Part shown: one piece after another, positions 35,401-45,232 of the stretch
Layout: every line of letters begins with the position of its first letter
How positions within the stretch are numbered: position 1 is the stretch's first letter
Origin: Arctopsyche grandis
Taxonomy: Eukaryota; Arthropoda; Insecta; Trichoptera; Hydropsychidae
Direction of reading: 5' to 3'
Assembly: GCF_051622035.1 (NCBI RefSeq)
Contig: NC_135355.1
Location: 34,019,986-34,083,985 of the forward strand
DNA: 64,000 nt
Notes under the pieces: model-generated
What the model was told of the DNA's origin: nothing
The model's database searches: none
What the model saw: the letters and a program-made list of their open reading frames with translations, nothing else
Translations under genes and position numbers: made by a program

Positions 35401-38400
35401 AATATTTCTCGTGGAATAAAAAGACAGAATGCGTGTGAATACCACAAATATGTATTTTTTTTAAAAACATACATATAAAATTGAAAATAAAAAAGCCAAT
35501 GTATAAAGACAAAATGTAAAAATAATGCAACTGACATTAGACAATAAGATACAAAATATACAAATAAAATACAATATATACATACAAAACGAAATATAAG
35601 TATAAAGACAGAATGCATGTGAATACCACAAATATGTATTTTTTTTTTTAAAACATATATATAAAATATCAAATTGAAAATAAAAAAGCCAATGTATATA
35701 TGTACATTTAGATATAAAGACAAAATGTAAAAAATAATACAACTGACATTAGACAATAAGATACACAATATACAAATAAAATACAAAATATACATATAAA
35801 ACGAAATATAAATATAAAGACAGAATGCGTGTGAATACCACAAATATTTTGATTTTTAAATGCTTTTTATTATTACGAAATTATGTTCACAATACATCTT
35901 ATATCTATTTTAATAGCTACTGATCTACTGATCATTTTTTACAATTTAATTTAATTTGGTTATTAATCACAGTATTATATTATTCTAATGTTAATCTAAA
36001 GCATAATAGGAAAAAGAGCTCAAAAACCTATTTACAATCCTTATAAATGTTCATAATACATCTAATACATAATATTAATTAACCCTTTGGCTGCTACGAG
36101 GTTTTTCAATGTCCAAGCGAAAAATGCTAACATTTGTAATTATTTTGAAAAAAAATAAATATAATATTTTTTTTACATACTTACTTCGCCGAACACTCGT
36201 AATTTTTATAATACTTTATATACATTTTTAAGAAGCAGTCGTGGACTCGTGCTCTCTCTTTCTGTCTTGCTTTTACATGCGTGCGTGCGAAAGAGATACC
36301 TACATATATACACTAAATAAGTTTTGACAATTGTTTTCCGACGCTTTATTCTTTTCAATAATCTATTTTTAGATATCGATGTATCCTTACAACATGCGAT
36401 ATATTCGAAACAGGTAGCGGTCTTTCTCTCTTTCTTTCTTGGTTTTAATTGTGTACGTGTGAGCGAGACACACAAGGATGCGAAGTTTCTAATAATCAAA
36501 TAATTTTTCAACATGTATCATAAACATTTTGTATGCATTTCAGTTGCATTTGATTGATTGCATGAATTCGTGACGTCTCGTGACCTATATAATTGAAAGC
36601 GGATTTCTATTGTTTTTTGCCATTTATTTTAACTCTGCAAAATGATATCGGACAGTGAAAGTGATGAAAGCGAAATAATAGCTCCTCGCCGAGGAACTCG
36701 ACAAATCAGCAGCTCTACTGATTCTGAAAATGGATTTATCGACAATAATCAATTCCCAAGTAATAACTCCTTATATGACATTGACAATGAACCCGAAATT
36801 TACTTTGATGATGAACCCGAAATTGAAGAGCTTTTATTTAAAAAATTGATAAATATTTATAAAGCCTGATTGAAAAATAAATATAAATACGTATATAAAA
36901 AAAATGTTTCGTGCCACTGATGCGCTGGTGGCTCAAAGAAAGTATTGAAATACGACAATTAATGACGTCAACAACGATCGTCGTAGCAATCTTCGCCGAT
37001 TTCAAAACAACGATTTATCGTTGTTGTAGCAGTCAAAGGGTTAAAGACTCTCTAAAGTCGATGACCTAAAGCAGATTATGTTTAGGTAATCTGTGTTTAT
37101 ACCTGAAGGGTATAGACATTTTGTATACCACAAATATGAATTATGTATGTACATATAAAATATAAAATTTGAAAATAAAAAAGTGAAGTAAGAAGGGGTA
37201 AATGAAATGTCTAGTTTGCACAATCGGAACACGATATCATTTTTTTCCGGTGTGTCAAACATACAGGTTTCTTGCAAATATTGCAAACTAGCGTACTCTT
37301 TTTTTTTGTTGCATAAGGGCAAAACCTGCATGTTCTCACTGACGCTCGGGATGCTGTAGATGTTGATGCCTCTTGTGAATTGCTCATACTATCTATTGCA
37401 GCTGTCTCGGGTGATGTTTTTGCAAAATATGCTATTGCCATGTCAATTGCGTCCTGTTGCGGTTTATGAAACTTGATCTGACTATTTTTTCTGCGAATTA
37501 TATTAGGTTTGGCCAAATCTAAACTGAGCTCTCTGATGAAGCATTTTCTGCGACTTCTATTATTTTTCTTCCACTCAGGATACTTTAGAATCCACAATAA
37601 GTATGCATTTAGTGCTGCCATGTCAAGGATTTCCATAAAGATGCGAAAAGGCCATCTTCTCGTCGACCTCACGCACGAATATTCTGCCGTCATACTGTCC
37701 CCAGTGTCTACCGCATCATGTAGTTCACGTTGTCTAGATGGCAAAAACTCTTTGGGTATTTCCCTCTTATTTTTTCGAAGAGTACCGGTCAGTGTTAATT
37801 TATTTTCTAATAGATTAACCGATAATGGAACCGATGTAAAACAATTATCGGTTGTTACCCCTCTGTTTGTGCCGTATTGTGGTCGAACCATGTCCATAAC
37901 CACTCGATTTCCCTGGTTGACTTCTCTTCTATTATTGACCATTCCCGAGTAAATTTGTAAATTTGATATATATGCCGTGGAAGAGTCAGCTGCTACCCAA
38001 ATTTTAATTCCATATCTCCCAGGTTTTGACTTCATATAAACCCGAAATGGACAATTGCCCCTAAATGTGGCCAAACGTTCGTCTGCGGTTATGTTACATG
38101 TTGGTGAATAATTTTGCTGGCATGCACATACAAATTTGTCAAAAATTGACTTTATGGGCTCTAGCTTATCTGAAGAAGCATTATATCGCTGTTCCCTCGT
38201 GTCTCTGTTGTCGAACCGAATATGGCTATATATATTGATGAATCTATCTCGAGACATAGCTGCCGTGAAAAATGGCTGCGAAAAAAGACCGTCAGTAGAC
38301 CACAATTCATTCAAACTAAGTTTTCGTGAACGATTTCTGCCAGACGCAAGCATTATTCCGAGGAAAGCGCATAACTCTTCTTCAAAAAGCGGGCCCATTT

Positions 38401-40089
38401 TATTTTCAGGTGAACGATCCATTTGACGGGTTGTTTCCTCACATATATCTTTTATCATGTCTTTAGTTATAAATAAGGAAAAAAAATCTCTAATTGTATT
38501 TACATTGGCACTATCATTTTTAAGTCCAGAATTCTCAGTTACGATATTGCTCATCCGACGTCTTGAGGACGATGGTGGTAATGGATTGCATTCATGTCCA
38601 TACCTCGATGTGAATATTTCTCCTACATCTTCATTCCCGCTGGCTTCTCCGTCTTCATTCTTAGTAGCTTCTTCTTCTTCATTCTCACTGGTTTCTCCAT
38701 CATCATTCTCACTAACATTGTCGAAATCTTCAACAAAATCTTCCGTGTCTGTAATATCATCGTTGATTTCGAACTCGATATCACTATCATATTCATCTTC
38801 ATTCATAGATCTGTTTTCATCCATTTCATTTTTCTTCTAAAATAACATATAATATACGAGTATAATGAATAAAATTGAATAAAGTGCAGTAACATAAATA
38901 AAAATCTAAATAGTGCAAACAAAAAAAAGTAACACACCCAAAAGTATCACGAGAAATAACAATAATCACGAAACTCTTGAGAACCACTGTAGACTGCAGA
39001 CTGCAAGAGTGACCCTCGGTGAAGCAAGGAACACGAGTGAAAAAAAACGCACACAAACAAGCTTACCCGCGCGAAATCCCCGATTTTTCGACAAATTATT
39101 TATTTCCGTCGCTGCAGATGAATAATTATATATATTATAATACATTGATGTAATTCATAATTATATTACGGAGGAATACAAAAATTCTGAACCTCGTATC
39201 TATTAAATTTCATATCGATATTCCCATTATTAGAGTCGAGTTGTAGTAAATACATATCACAGGGGAGGAAAGGTTAACCAAAGAAGTTGTTTTTGTTTTG
39301 AGTGATGTCGTTTGCTTCTACAGTTCATCGTTGAATATTGCTGCAGTGTGTTGTCCAGACATTGACTTTTTGTTTATAGTTTATGTTACATATTCTTTAA
39401 TTATGAGTTAAAAACTTCTGTAGGAATTTAAAAAGTAGTAAACAGGGACATTTGGGCGTCCCGAGAGGTTTGTTCGGGACACGAGAATTAAAACTGGTGA
39501 CAATCCCGATTAATCGGGACGCCCGACAACCCTATTCACAATGGAATTACCATGAATTCAGATAAAAAAATCTCCGTCACACAAAGTTACATGCAAAAAT
39601 ACACAGCGGTTCATATATGAATCACTATGCACTGTAGGGTTAACTGAATGTTTCGCTTAGAATCGATTAAAGGCAACCGAATCCTATTTACTAACCTCGC
39701 CATTGTTTCACCCAACTCATCTTCCCATATTGAATCTTCCAGAAAAACTTCCTCCGGCTTGATTTTCAAACAATTGCCTAATGCCTGCCTCGACGCTGTG
39801 TCATTCTGAAAACAAGCGTTCCGAAAGCTGTCGAGCAATTCCAGATTGTTGGCACAAGAAAGGCATATCATATCTGGCAGAGGGTCATCTTTCCTAACCT
39901 GCAAATGAGAAAGGTATTGACTATTGAAGATTACGAGGACTAGCCAATTAACAATAGCAATGGTTCGGGTGTAACCTCCAGCTGACAACAGGTCCAAATA
40001 CGTTGCGCCAATCCCGGTGGATGACGGTCGTCATGGATGGAGACGAAGGACTCTGCTGGAGCAGAGCAAAGACAAAGTCTGCACTCCAT
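29472..40089 (-). CDS. ZAD-C2H2 zinc-finger protein, 3 exons, about 517 aa
   Basis: Exons are 40089-39976, 39898-39692 and 30704-29472, all in phase 0 when the exon 2 donor is TTA|GTAAAT. Exons 1 and 2 encode a ZAD domain (MECRLCLCSAPAESFVSI, then LAQRIWTCCQLEVRKDD, LPDMICLSCANNLELLDSF), with the C-x2-C pairs that bind one zinc ion. Exon 3 starts TPGRKIASRDNMAAIID and encodes 11 complete C2H2 fingers, with linkers TGVKPHKCD or SGVKPYKCD, and a decayed finger before them (HDCDIGSTSF lacks its second Cys). ZAD proteins are insect nuclear DNA-binding proteins that dimerise through the ZAD; the target here is unknown. The 9-kb intron 2 is filled by nested piggyBac elements. The link of ZAD to finger exon rests on strand, phase and domain logic, not on transcript data. 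Confidence 0.85.
30944..32191 (-). pseudogene. piggyBac transposase of family D, internally deleted
   Basis: Starts MPFIYKNGLERIDLEKL, with an acidic N-terminal region, then the DDE_Tnp_1_7 region (LKYLGICIISSVVSISNTRL, RLYWNEIVGLEIV). An in-frame stop follows HFNDN at 31547-31549, and the frame resumes with MLSIDEQICSTKARH. Compared with related transposases, roughly 200 residues between KARH and RGADLLDSMIGRYKI are absent, removing the middle of the catalytic domain. The C-terminal cysteine-rich domain is present (CKAQTYVECEKCSTALC). Not functional. Confidence 0.82.
32604..34945 (-). mobile_element. Apparently complete piggyBac element (family A), 2342 bp
   Basis: TTAA (32600-32603) and TTAA (34946-34949) flank perfect 17-bp inverted repeats CCTTCCAGCGGGCGCGC. 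A second, subterminal block TGTCGTAAATTTTACG is present near both ends. The transposase frame 32906-34615 is uninterrupted. Size, termini, target and frame all fit an intact element. It is nested in the older piggyBac of family D inside the zinc-finger gene intron. Confidence 0.93.
32906..34615 (-). CDS. piggyBac transposase, full length (569 aa)
   Basis: A DDE-type transposase that cuts and inserts DNA at TTAA without leaving a footprint. Layout: acidic N terminus (about 1-60, EDSDTDQENTSDESEGEQE), DDE_Tnp_1_7 core (about 110-480) and a C-terminal cysteine-rich zinc-binding domain (CRSCALEKKRTSASMKCCHC through HSAVEVVCNNC). The expected catalytic aspartates are visible: TIDEMLHPFRGRC, LTTDNWYTS and GGVDTVDKM, with the last supplying two. 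The RRTKRWPCVVFYALMNIAGI motif follows. Length is close to that of the moth piggyBac protein (594 aa). The first ATG at 34615 is followed closely by a second (MEMM), and either could be used. No host role is suggested. Confidence 0.92.
   Translation of the reverse strand: MEMMRLQDDEAYFPSSDSEFSEEEIELQLEDSDTDQENTSDESEGEQETMEEFFIGKNKSTKWRKTTYRVSRKNKEISVVKVPTGLTQKSRGIENELHALLQIIDMSMIDDVLKYTNMYIDQLRVNHQYSRDRNCKNIDRPEFMAYFGLLYLIGIKKCHHANLKEIFASDGTGIEIARAVMSHKRFLFITRCLRFDDKNTRVERRKVDKLAAIREFFQAFVNNCKSSFKLSAYTTIDEMLHPFRGRCSFIQYIPSKPAKYGLKMFALCDAKSFYTSNLEIYCGIQPAGPFAASNTPTDIVKRLVTPIENSNRNLTTDNWYTSVPLADYLLTKKITVLGTIKKNKVEIPKEFLPGKSRAVGSTLFGFQKEKMMLSYGPQKNKSAILLSTLHDDDEMDPDTGKPQVILDYSDTKGGVDTVDKMCAAYSVSRRTKRWPCVVFYALMNIAGINAQILYKFACPEKTPRHRRIFLKNLALSMMKEHLIFRSNIKHLPQDVSAFLKVNYGREVEPITEEENRSLPKRGVCRSCALEKKRTSASMKCCHCQSFTCKKHSAVEVVCNNCKDENINSD
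35424..35850. repeat. Tandem repeat in piggyBac 3' region (about 190-205-bp unit)
   Basis: Two adjacent copies of a unit beginning GACAGAATGCGTGTGAATAC, followed by CACAAATATGTATTTTTTT, a GAAAATAAAAAAGCCAATGT block and ACTGACATTAGACAATAAG. The start of a third copy is at about 35819. A related piece is at about 37110-37190 on the other side of repeat R. This explains the long hydrophobic open frame at 35253-35843, which is not a gene. Confidence 0.85.
36083..37040 (+). mobile_element. piggyBac internal-deletion derivative (958 bp)
   Basis: TTAA|CCCTTTGGCTGCTACGAGG at the left and GTAGCAGTCAAAGGG|TTAA at the right. Ends are related to the MITE at 21827-22385. On the + strand 36642-36869 encodes 75-76 residues, MISDSESDESEIIAPRRG through DIDNEPEIYFDDEPEIEELL. 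This is an acidic stretch like piggyBac transposase N termini, so the element probably arose from an autonomous copy by loss of the catalytic part. Confidence 0.85.
36642..36869 (+). pseudogene. Truncated piggyBac transposase N terminus
   Basis: Acidic, serine-rich 75-residue frame starting MISDSESDESE. Only the N-terminal part is left; no DDE residues are present. It starts about 560 bp inside the MITE's left end. Its identification rests on composition and on the piggyBac termini around it. Confidence 0.6.
37211..38824 (-). CDS. piggyBac transposase (family B), 537 aa, in-frame internal deletion
   Basis: Open from MDENRSMNEDEYDSDIEF to a C-terminal cysteine-rich domain (CRFCPYATKKKSTLVCNICK and CLTHRKKMISCSDC). 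DDE motifs are visible: ITADERLATFRGNCP, GVTTDNCFTSVPLS and AVDTGDSMTAEYS. Compared with the sister copy at 41359-43099, about 50 residues are missing between LPSRQRELHD and AVDTGD, the segment that there reads SLFGFTSTKTLVSY and beyond. The frame stays open but the fold is probably damaged, so activity is doubtful. The N-terminal acidic repeats (ENEEEEATKNEDGEASGNED) look like expanded GAA/GAT codons. Confidence 0.82.
   Translation of the reverse strand: MDENRSMNEDEYDSDIEFEINDDITDTEDFVEDFDNVSENDDGETSENEEEEATKNEDGEASGNEDVGEIFTSRYGHECNPLPPSSSRRRMSNIVTENSGLKNDSANVNTIRDFFSLFITKDMIKDICEETTRQMDRSPENKMGPLFEEELCAFLGIMLASGRNRSRKLSLNELWSTDGLFSQPFFTAAMSRDRFINIYSHIRFDNRDTREQRYNASSDKLEPIKSIFDKFVCACQQNYSPTCNITADERLATFRGNCPFRVYMKSKPGRYGIKIWVAADSSTAYISNLQIYSGMVNNRREVNQGNRVVMDMVRPQYGTNRGVTTDNCFTSVPLSVNLLENKLTLTGTLRKNKREIPKEFLPSRQRELHDAVDTGDSMTAEYSCVRSTRRWPFRIFMEILDMAALNAYLLWILKYPEWKKNNRSRRKCFIRELSLDLAKPNIIRRKNSQIKFHKPQQDAIDMAIAYFAKTSPETAAIDSMSNSQEASTSTASRASVRTCRFCPYATKKKSTLVCNICKKPVCLTHRKKMISCSDCAN
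39446..39533. repeat. Small inverted-repeat fragment
   Basis: CAGGGACATTTGGGCGTCCCG at the left and CGGGACGCCCGACAACCCT at the right are imperfect inverted repeats around 45 bp. The ends resemble hAT termini, but no 8-bp duplication is evident. Confidence 0.4.
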
Positions 40090-40686
40090 TGCTACTTGGG
40101 CAACACAATTTTCAATAGTAACTATAGAACGGAAGATTCCTTGGCCCTTGATATTGATGTAAAAAACGATTACGATTTTACGAGCTCCGCGAACGGGCAA
40201 TTTCATACTTGTGATCGAAATATCAATAGACACTCCCGTTAGCTGTCAACATGCTGCCATTTTGTGGCCGTCCGAGAAATTTTGATCAGAATTTCCGATC
40301 ATTTATCTGTTGCGGATAGTCGTCACTAAAGATGTGGCAGTAGGAAAAAACCCGGTTTATTTCCAGGAATAAACCGGGTTTTCTATGTTTGGAATATACC
40401 GGGTTTTTCCGGGTTATATCAATCGACACATGCAGCACTTGAATGAATCTAAACATTTTCATGTAGAACAAATAAAAAGTTTGCAACTGTATGAATATAG
40501 CACAACTTGTGCTCTTACTTTTACTTTACTTACTTTTGTAGATTTAGTGATTTGTGTTTTTATTTTATCCAGTATTGTTTAAATTGGTATCGGTTCATAT
40601 GGAAATATTAAAAAAAAAAATTGTCCATCATCCACAAGCTCCTTATACAGTGTCCAAAACTCTCATCCGGTTTTTCTATTTTTTAA
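40090..40686. other. 5' flank of ZAD gene, with a hairpin
   Basis: Upstream of the minus-strand ZAD start at 40089. At about 40349-40381 the sequence AACCCGGTTTATT is followed after 6 bp by AATAAACCGGGTT, a stem of about 13 bp, and CCGGGTTTTTCCGGG follows. A motif TATAGCACAACTTGTGCTC at about 40496 resembles the start of the putative LTRs at 25157 and 45232. No gene was seen. Confidence 0.5.
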
Positions 40687-43539
40687 CCTTTCCCTTACGG
40701 TGCTAAAAAATTACGCGTGCAGCGGTGATGTCGACTCAGTCGTTCTAGAAATTCGTGATTTTAAAGTCGGATAAATATGAATATTTAACCATTTTTCCTT
40801 CTATTCATGACTATAGTAATAGTCCGTATCTATATAAATGAATATATATGTATCAATATTGGTAATATACTGCTAAAAACGATCTAAAAAGCATGAAATT
40901 GAAGACGCGTGAACGACAATCACAGAAGGCCGCCCATCTCCAAGTGAGGACGAACACTAGGCCCCCACTCCGCGACTCGCTGATCAGTGATCACGCCACA
41001 TCCGCCAGAATTACGCGATGATTCAAAACCTATGCGTAAAAATATATTCAATTTTTTCATCAAATAAAATAAAATATATTTATATGTACTTTTTATGTAT
41101 TTATTTTCACAATAATAATTTTAATACACAAATACATAAATTGATAAAAAAAAATGAGAAGTAAACGTAAATAAAAAAAATATAAGACAATAATAATAAT
41201 AATTAATTGATAAATATAAGTATTCATCCTTGCTATAATACAAGTAGACAATTACAAAAATTACAAAATTCACATGAATGATAAAAATATAAATTTTATG
41301 TAAATGTAAGTAAAGAACAATAGCATCAAAAATGTACGAAAACCGAATAACAATAAAATTAAATATTTGTGTCCATTACATAACAATCAGAGCATGAAAT
41401 AATTTTTTGTTCAATTATGTGCGTTATACAAACAGGCTTTTGACAAATATAGCACAATAGCCGAGTTCTTTTTTTTATCATTGGATAAGGGCAGAATCTA
41501 CAGTTTCTCGTTTGCACTCTAGAAATGGTAGATGTATTCTCCAATATGCCTTCTTGCGGAATGTTAGTGGAATGTGCTTCTAGTGATTGTCGATCATACT
41601 GCGATATAACCATATCAATAGCATCCTGTTGTTGTTTATGGAATTTTACTGTACTTTTTTTTCTCCTTACAATATTGGGCATAGCTAATTCCAAACTAAG
41701 TTCTCTAATAAATAATTTTCGTCGACTTCTGTTATTCGCCTTCCATTCTGGATATTTCTGCGCCCATAGCAAATATGCATTTAGCGCAGCTATATCCAGC
41801 ATCTCCATAAACACTCTAAAAGGCCATCTTCTTGTTGATCTTGCACAAGAATACTCACTTGTCATTTTATCGCCGGTATCTACTGCGCCTTTTGTTTTAT
41901 TATAAAACATTATTATTTCCGGCTTCTTTTCTTCATGACTACTCACTTCACTGTCATGAAATTGAGTAGACAATAGCAAAACTGCTTTATTTTTTTTTTG
42001 GCACATACGAAACTAATGTCTTGGTTGATGTAAAACCAAACAAGCTACTGTGTAAAAGTCTATGTTTCGATGGTAAAAATTCTTTGGGAATTTCCCGTTT
42101 ATTTTTACGTAGGGTGCCAGTTAGAGTTAGCCCTTTATCTAAAAGGCTATCAGCTAATGCCACCGAAGTAAAAAAGTTGTCCGTTGTTACACCTCTATTG
42201 GTGCCATATTGCGGTTGAACTAAATCCATCACTACACGATTCCCTTGATTTATCTCTCGGCAATTATTAACCATACCTGTATAAACCTGTATATTTAATA
42301 TATATGCTGTTGAAGAGTCAGCCGATACCCACATTTTTATTCCATATCTACCGGGTTTCGACTTCATATATACGCGGAATGGGCAATTGCCTCTATAGGT
42401 AGCCAAACGTTCATCCACAGTAATGTTGCAACTTGGAGAATAATTACGTTTACATTCTTCTACAAATTCATTAAAAATTGTCCTGATAGGTTCTAATTTA
42501 TCAGACGACACGTGTATTCTTTCTTGTCTGGTTTCTTTGTCGTCAAAACGAATTTGACTGAATATTGTGATGAACCTATCCCAAGACATAGATGCCGTAA
42601 AAAATGGTTGGCAAAAAGCGCTGTCATTAGTCCACAATTCATTTAAGCTTAATTTTCGGGTCCTATTTCTGCCAGACGCAAGCATTATTCCAATGAATGC
42701 AAGCAATTCTTCTGCCAATATCGGCTCGATAATTTTCGTGGATGTACGATGTAACTGACGCTTCGTTTGTTCACATATTTCTCTCACCATATTTGAATTT
42801 ATAAACAAAGAGAACATTTCTCTAATAGTATTTACAGTAGTGCTACCATTTATAAGTCCTGAATTTTCGGTAACAATATTGCACTCTCTACGTCTTGAGG
42901 ATGATGGTGGTAATGAATTCCATTGAAATCCATGATTCGATGTATACACTTCTTCGTCTTCATTTTCACTGGCCTCTAATTCCGAATCTGTATCTTCCAT
43001 ATCTTCAATAAAATCTTCCGTATCAGTAAAATTATCATTTATTTCAAAATCGAGATCGCTATCATATTCCTCTTCATTCATCAAATTTCTTTCAGCCATT
43101 TTTTTCTAAAATTAAAATTGTCTTTGAAAATATAAATATAATATACAATGTAGCATAGCAAATTAAAAAAAAATAACATTAAATAATTATTACCGTATTT
43201 ACTATATAATCATCAAGAAACACAAATAAAGTGCTGGTCCACACGGTACAAAAAAGCTCCGAAACGAAAAAACAACACGCGCGCACCGAGAATGGGACAC
43301 GACTGAAGGAAAAAACGTAATAACACACACTGCATTTGTGCATTATGCCCGATTCTTCGATAAAATATTTTTTTCTGTTGCGTTAGATAAATACGTGTAT
43401 ATTATAATAATTCTATCTAATACATTAATGTATTGCCGAGGAATACCCAAAATATGAACTCTGTATTTAGTATATTTACAGAGATATTCACACAATTAGA
43501 GTAAATGTCGACTATGTTTCTATCACCGGTAAGGAAAGG
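40687..43539 (-). mobile_element. piggyBac element (family B), nearly complete, 2853 bp
   Basis: TTAA|CCTTTCCCTTACGGTGCT at the left and CACCGGTAAGGAAAGG|TTAA (43540-43543) at the right. It carries a full-length transposase interrupted by one frameshift. It lies between the ZAD gene and the RNF34-like gene, outside both. Confidence 0.92.
41359..43099 (-). pseudogene. piggyBac transposase (family B), one frameshift
   Basis: The first frame (43099-41987, 370 aa) starts MAERNLMNEEEYDSD and covers the N terminus and much of the DDE core (ITVDERLATYRGNCP, GVTTDNFFTSVAL). The second frame (42006-41359, 215 aa) continues from KKKNKAVLLLSTQFHD through GAVDTGDKMTSEYS to the cysteine-rich end (CRFCPYPMIKKRTRLLCYIC). 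They meet in a run of ten T (A on the coding strand) near 41990-42000, where a one-base slip accounts for the break. Apart from this no damage is apparent. Confidence 0.88.
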
Positions 43540-43543
43540 TTAA

Positions 43544-44971
43544 CATGGGATGCACATTAAAACGCCTTCGTGCTTTTTTATTGCCTTCTTGAGCTTCATC
43601 TTCCAATAACAACGCGATTATACATAATTTTTCGTTCGATAAACGCCGAAACATTTTTGCTGACTTGTATTCTGACGCGTAGTGTCCGAGCCAAAAAAAC
43701 CCACATGGCCGTGTTTTGGGCTCTTACGGGCGCGCACTCATCTGTCAAACGCAGACGCCCGCCATCCGTCGGCCGTGACGGTCTTGGCGTGGCTGGTCTA
43801 CCTTGCCTGACCAGCCAGCGTACTCATCCACAGCCCCCGCCATAAAGGGGCACAGGCGAGAGGCGCCGAGAAACTCCCCGGCTCGCCATCTACTCCTTAA
43901 TAAACGAGGATAAAATCGAATTGACGTGTCTAATTCCCCACCCCGCCCTGTTTCAGCACGTGCTCCAGAGCGAGCTGAACGAGAGACGACGACACACACG
44001 CACAGCCACTGGTCACCCATATATATACACACATTGCAGCTCCTGAAGCTATCGTTCACGTAGCTACGAATGCACGTGTATGCATTCATATTGTAAGTAC
44101 TCGACAATACGACGTAAGCAATATTGCGCCGTATCGTCATTGCCTGTAATGTATAAGTAAGCCGATTTCGCCTTGCACTCGGCCAAAGTGCTGTAAACGT
44201 GACGTAACCGCGACATGTAGGTAGATATGAATAGAAATGTAATAAAATGACATATTTGAAACGGAGTTATGGAGACTGCTCTAGTTGTGAAGGTGTTCTT
44301 CACCACCAGTCCGCCATGTATTATAGACGAGTTCGTCTTTGTTTTAGTAGTTAATACTGCTGTTTGTTTGAATAAGTTACTTAATTGTTTGAATATACAA
44401 GTGTATAAATATGTTGTTGAAGCGGCTGGAATCGTAGTGTTCTCGAGACGGCTAATGGCTGTTGACTTGGTGTTGTGCGGGTCGCTTGATCTGCAATGTG
44501 TCGTTGCTCTGGATCTGGCTGAGTTGCAAGCGTTCTTCCATCGTAGGGTAGTGCAGTGGTAGCTGGTCAGATGCTGGATGTCGACTGCTGTCGTGGTGGC
44601 TGCTGCCTGTTGACTGGTTTGCTGCTGTGTGTCGACTCTTGTTGCTGTGGGTCGACTGAAGTTGTTTGGGGTGAACCTCCTTTTATATTGTTTTTGGGGA
44701 TCCACGTGACCTGTGTTTGGCGATTGATTCCGAGAAGTGCAAGTTATGCGAAGAATGTGGTTTGTTGTTTAGGGTGGACGTTTCTCGAATGTTTGGCGTC
44801 GTTCCACTCGATTTAGTCTAATGGATGCAGGTGTTCTTTGATTCCGTGTCGTTCTGATTGGTTCGTTGGGGTGGAATAAGCTCGAATGTTTGGCGTCGTT
44901 CCACTCGATTTAGTTTAATGGATGCAGGTGTTCTTCGACTTGAGATGACGTCAATGGTTGAGCGTGAGAAA
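43544..44971. other. Intergenic, moderately GC-rich, with a direct repeat
   Basis: A 50-bp direct repeat beginning CTCGAATGTTTGGCGTCGTT occurs at about 44782 and 44881 (about 100 bp apart). GC and CpG are raised at 43680-44050. The minus-strand frame 44705-44064 shows no domain and ends in low-complexity sequence; I do not call it a gene. An AATAAA-like ATAAACGAGGATAAAATC near 43900 suggests possible retroelement debris. Confidence 0.4.
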
Positions 44972-45232
44972 TGTATTCTCCGTCGCAATAGATTTCGATT
45001 ACGGTGACGAGATTCCTACATAGTCGTGCAGTGCTGCTAAGTATGAACAGACCTTGAGACGACTGGCATGTTGATGCACGTGCTTTATTTATTATAGCTG
45101 AAGGCAGAGTGAGGTAGCCGCTGTGAAAACAGCCGAGCTGGTCCCCAACTCGCAGGAAGGTGACCAAACTCGACCATGCCACAATATCATCGACCTAGTT
45201 TCGTATAGTTCAAGTTGTGCTATACTCTTACA
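44972..45232 (-). mobile_element. Possible LTR (fossil), about 261 bp
   Basis: On the minus strand it begins TGTAAGAGTATAGCACAACT after GTAC, contains ATAATAAATAAAGCACGTG, and ends GCGACGGAGAATACA. TGT...ACA ends and a mid-positioned polyadenylation signal suggest an LTR. No matching duplication is visible at the far end, so it could be a broken or one-sided copy. It is related to 25157-25505 at the start and to a fragment near 13.9 kb. Confidence 0.45.

Larger units (their letters stand above)
35851..37077. repeat. Dispersed repeat R, copy 3, split by a piggyBac MITE
   Basis: Segments 35851-36082 and 37041-37077 together are the complement of copy 1 (9316-9590). The break point is exactly a TTAA, where the MITE 36083-37040 is inserted; copy 1 has the uninterrupted sequence. 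Confidence 0.82.
35237..39273 (-). mobile_element. piggyBac element (family B), enlarged by nested repeats
   Basis: Left end TTAA|CCTTTCCCTCACGGTGCT, right end GGGGAGGAAAGG|TTAA (39274-39277). The inverted repeats are shorter and less exact than in family A. It contains a transposase with an internal deletion (37211-38824), a two-unit tandem repeat (35424-35850), and repeat R, itself split by a piggyBac MITE. Without repeat R and the MITE it is about 2.8 kb. Ends and protein are closely related to the element at 40687-43539. Confidence 0.85.
30780..39639 (-). mobile_element. Oldest piggyBac (family D), expanded by nested insertions
   Basis: Left end CCCTACAGTGCAT (30780) and right end complement ATGCACTGTAGGG (to 39639) are inverted repeats, next to TTGA (30776-30779) and TTAA (39640-39643). 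Its decayed transposase is at 30944-32191. Inside it lie the elements at 32604-34945 and 35237-39273. Removing these with their TTAA copies leaves about 2.5 kb, a normal piggyBac size, which supports the pairing of the two distant ends. It occupies nearly all of the zinc-finger gene's second intron. Confidence 0.7.

Noticed and set aside
35253-35843. 196-residue frame that looks like a membrane protein
   Set aside because: It is a translation of two AT-rich tandem units in the tail of a piggyBac element.
39692-39700. Alternative ZAD exon 2 donor GAG|GTTAGT
   Set aside because: It would put the zinc-finger exon out of frame and reach a stop at once; the GTAAAT donor 4 bases on keeps the frame.
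44064-44705. 213-residue minus-strand open frame
   Set aside because: No recognisable domain, unusual Thr/Ser-rich start, hydrophobic low-complexity end, and it lies in probable retroelement debris.
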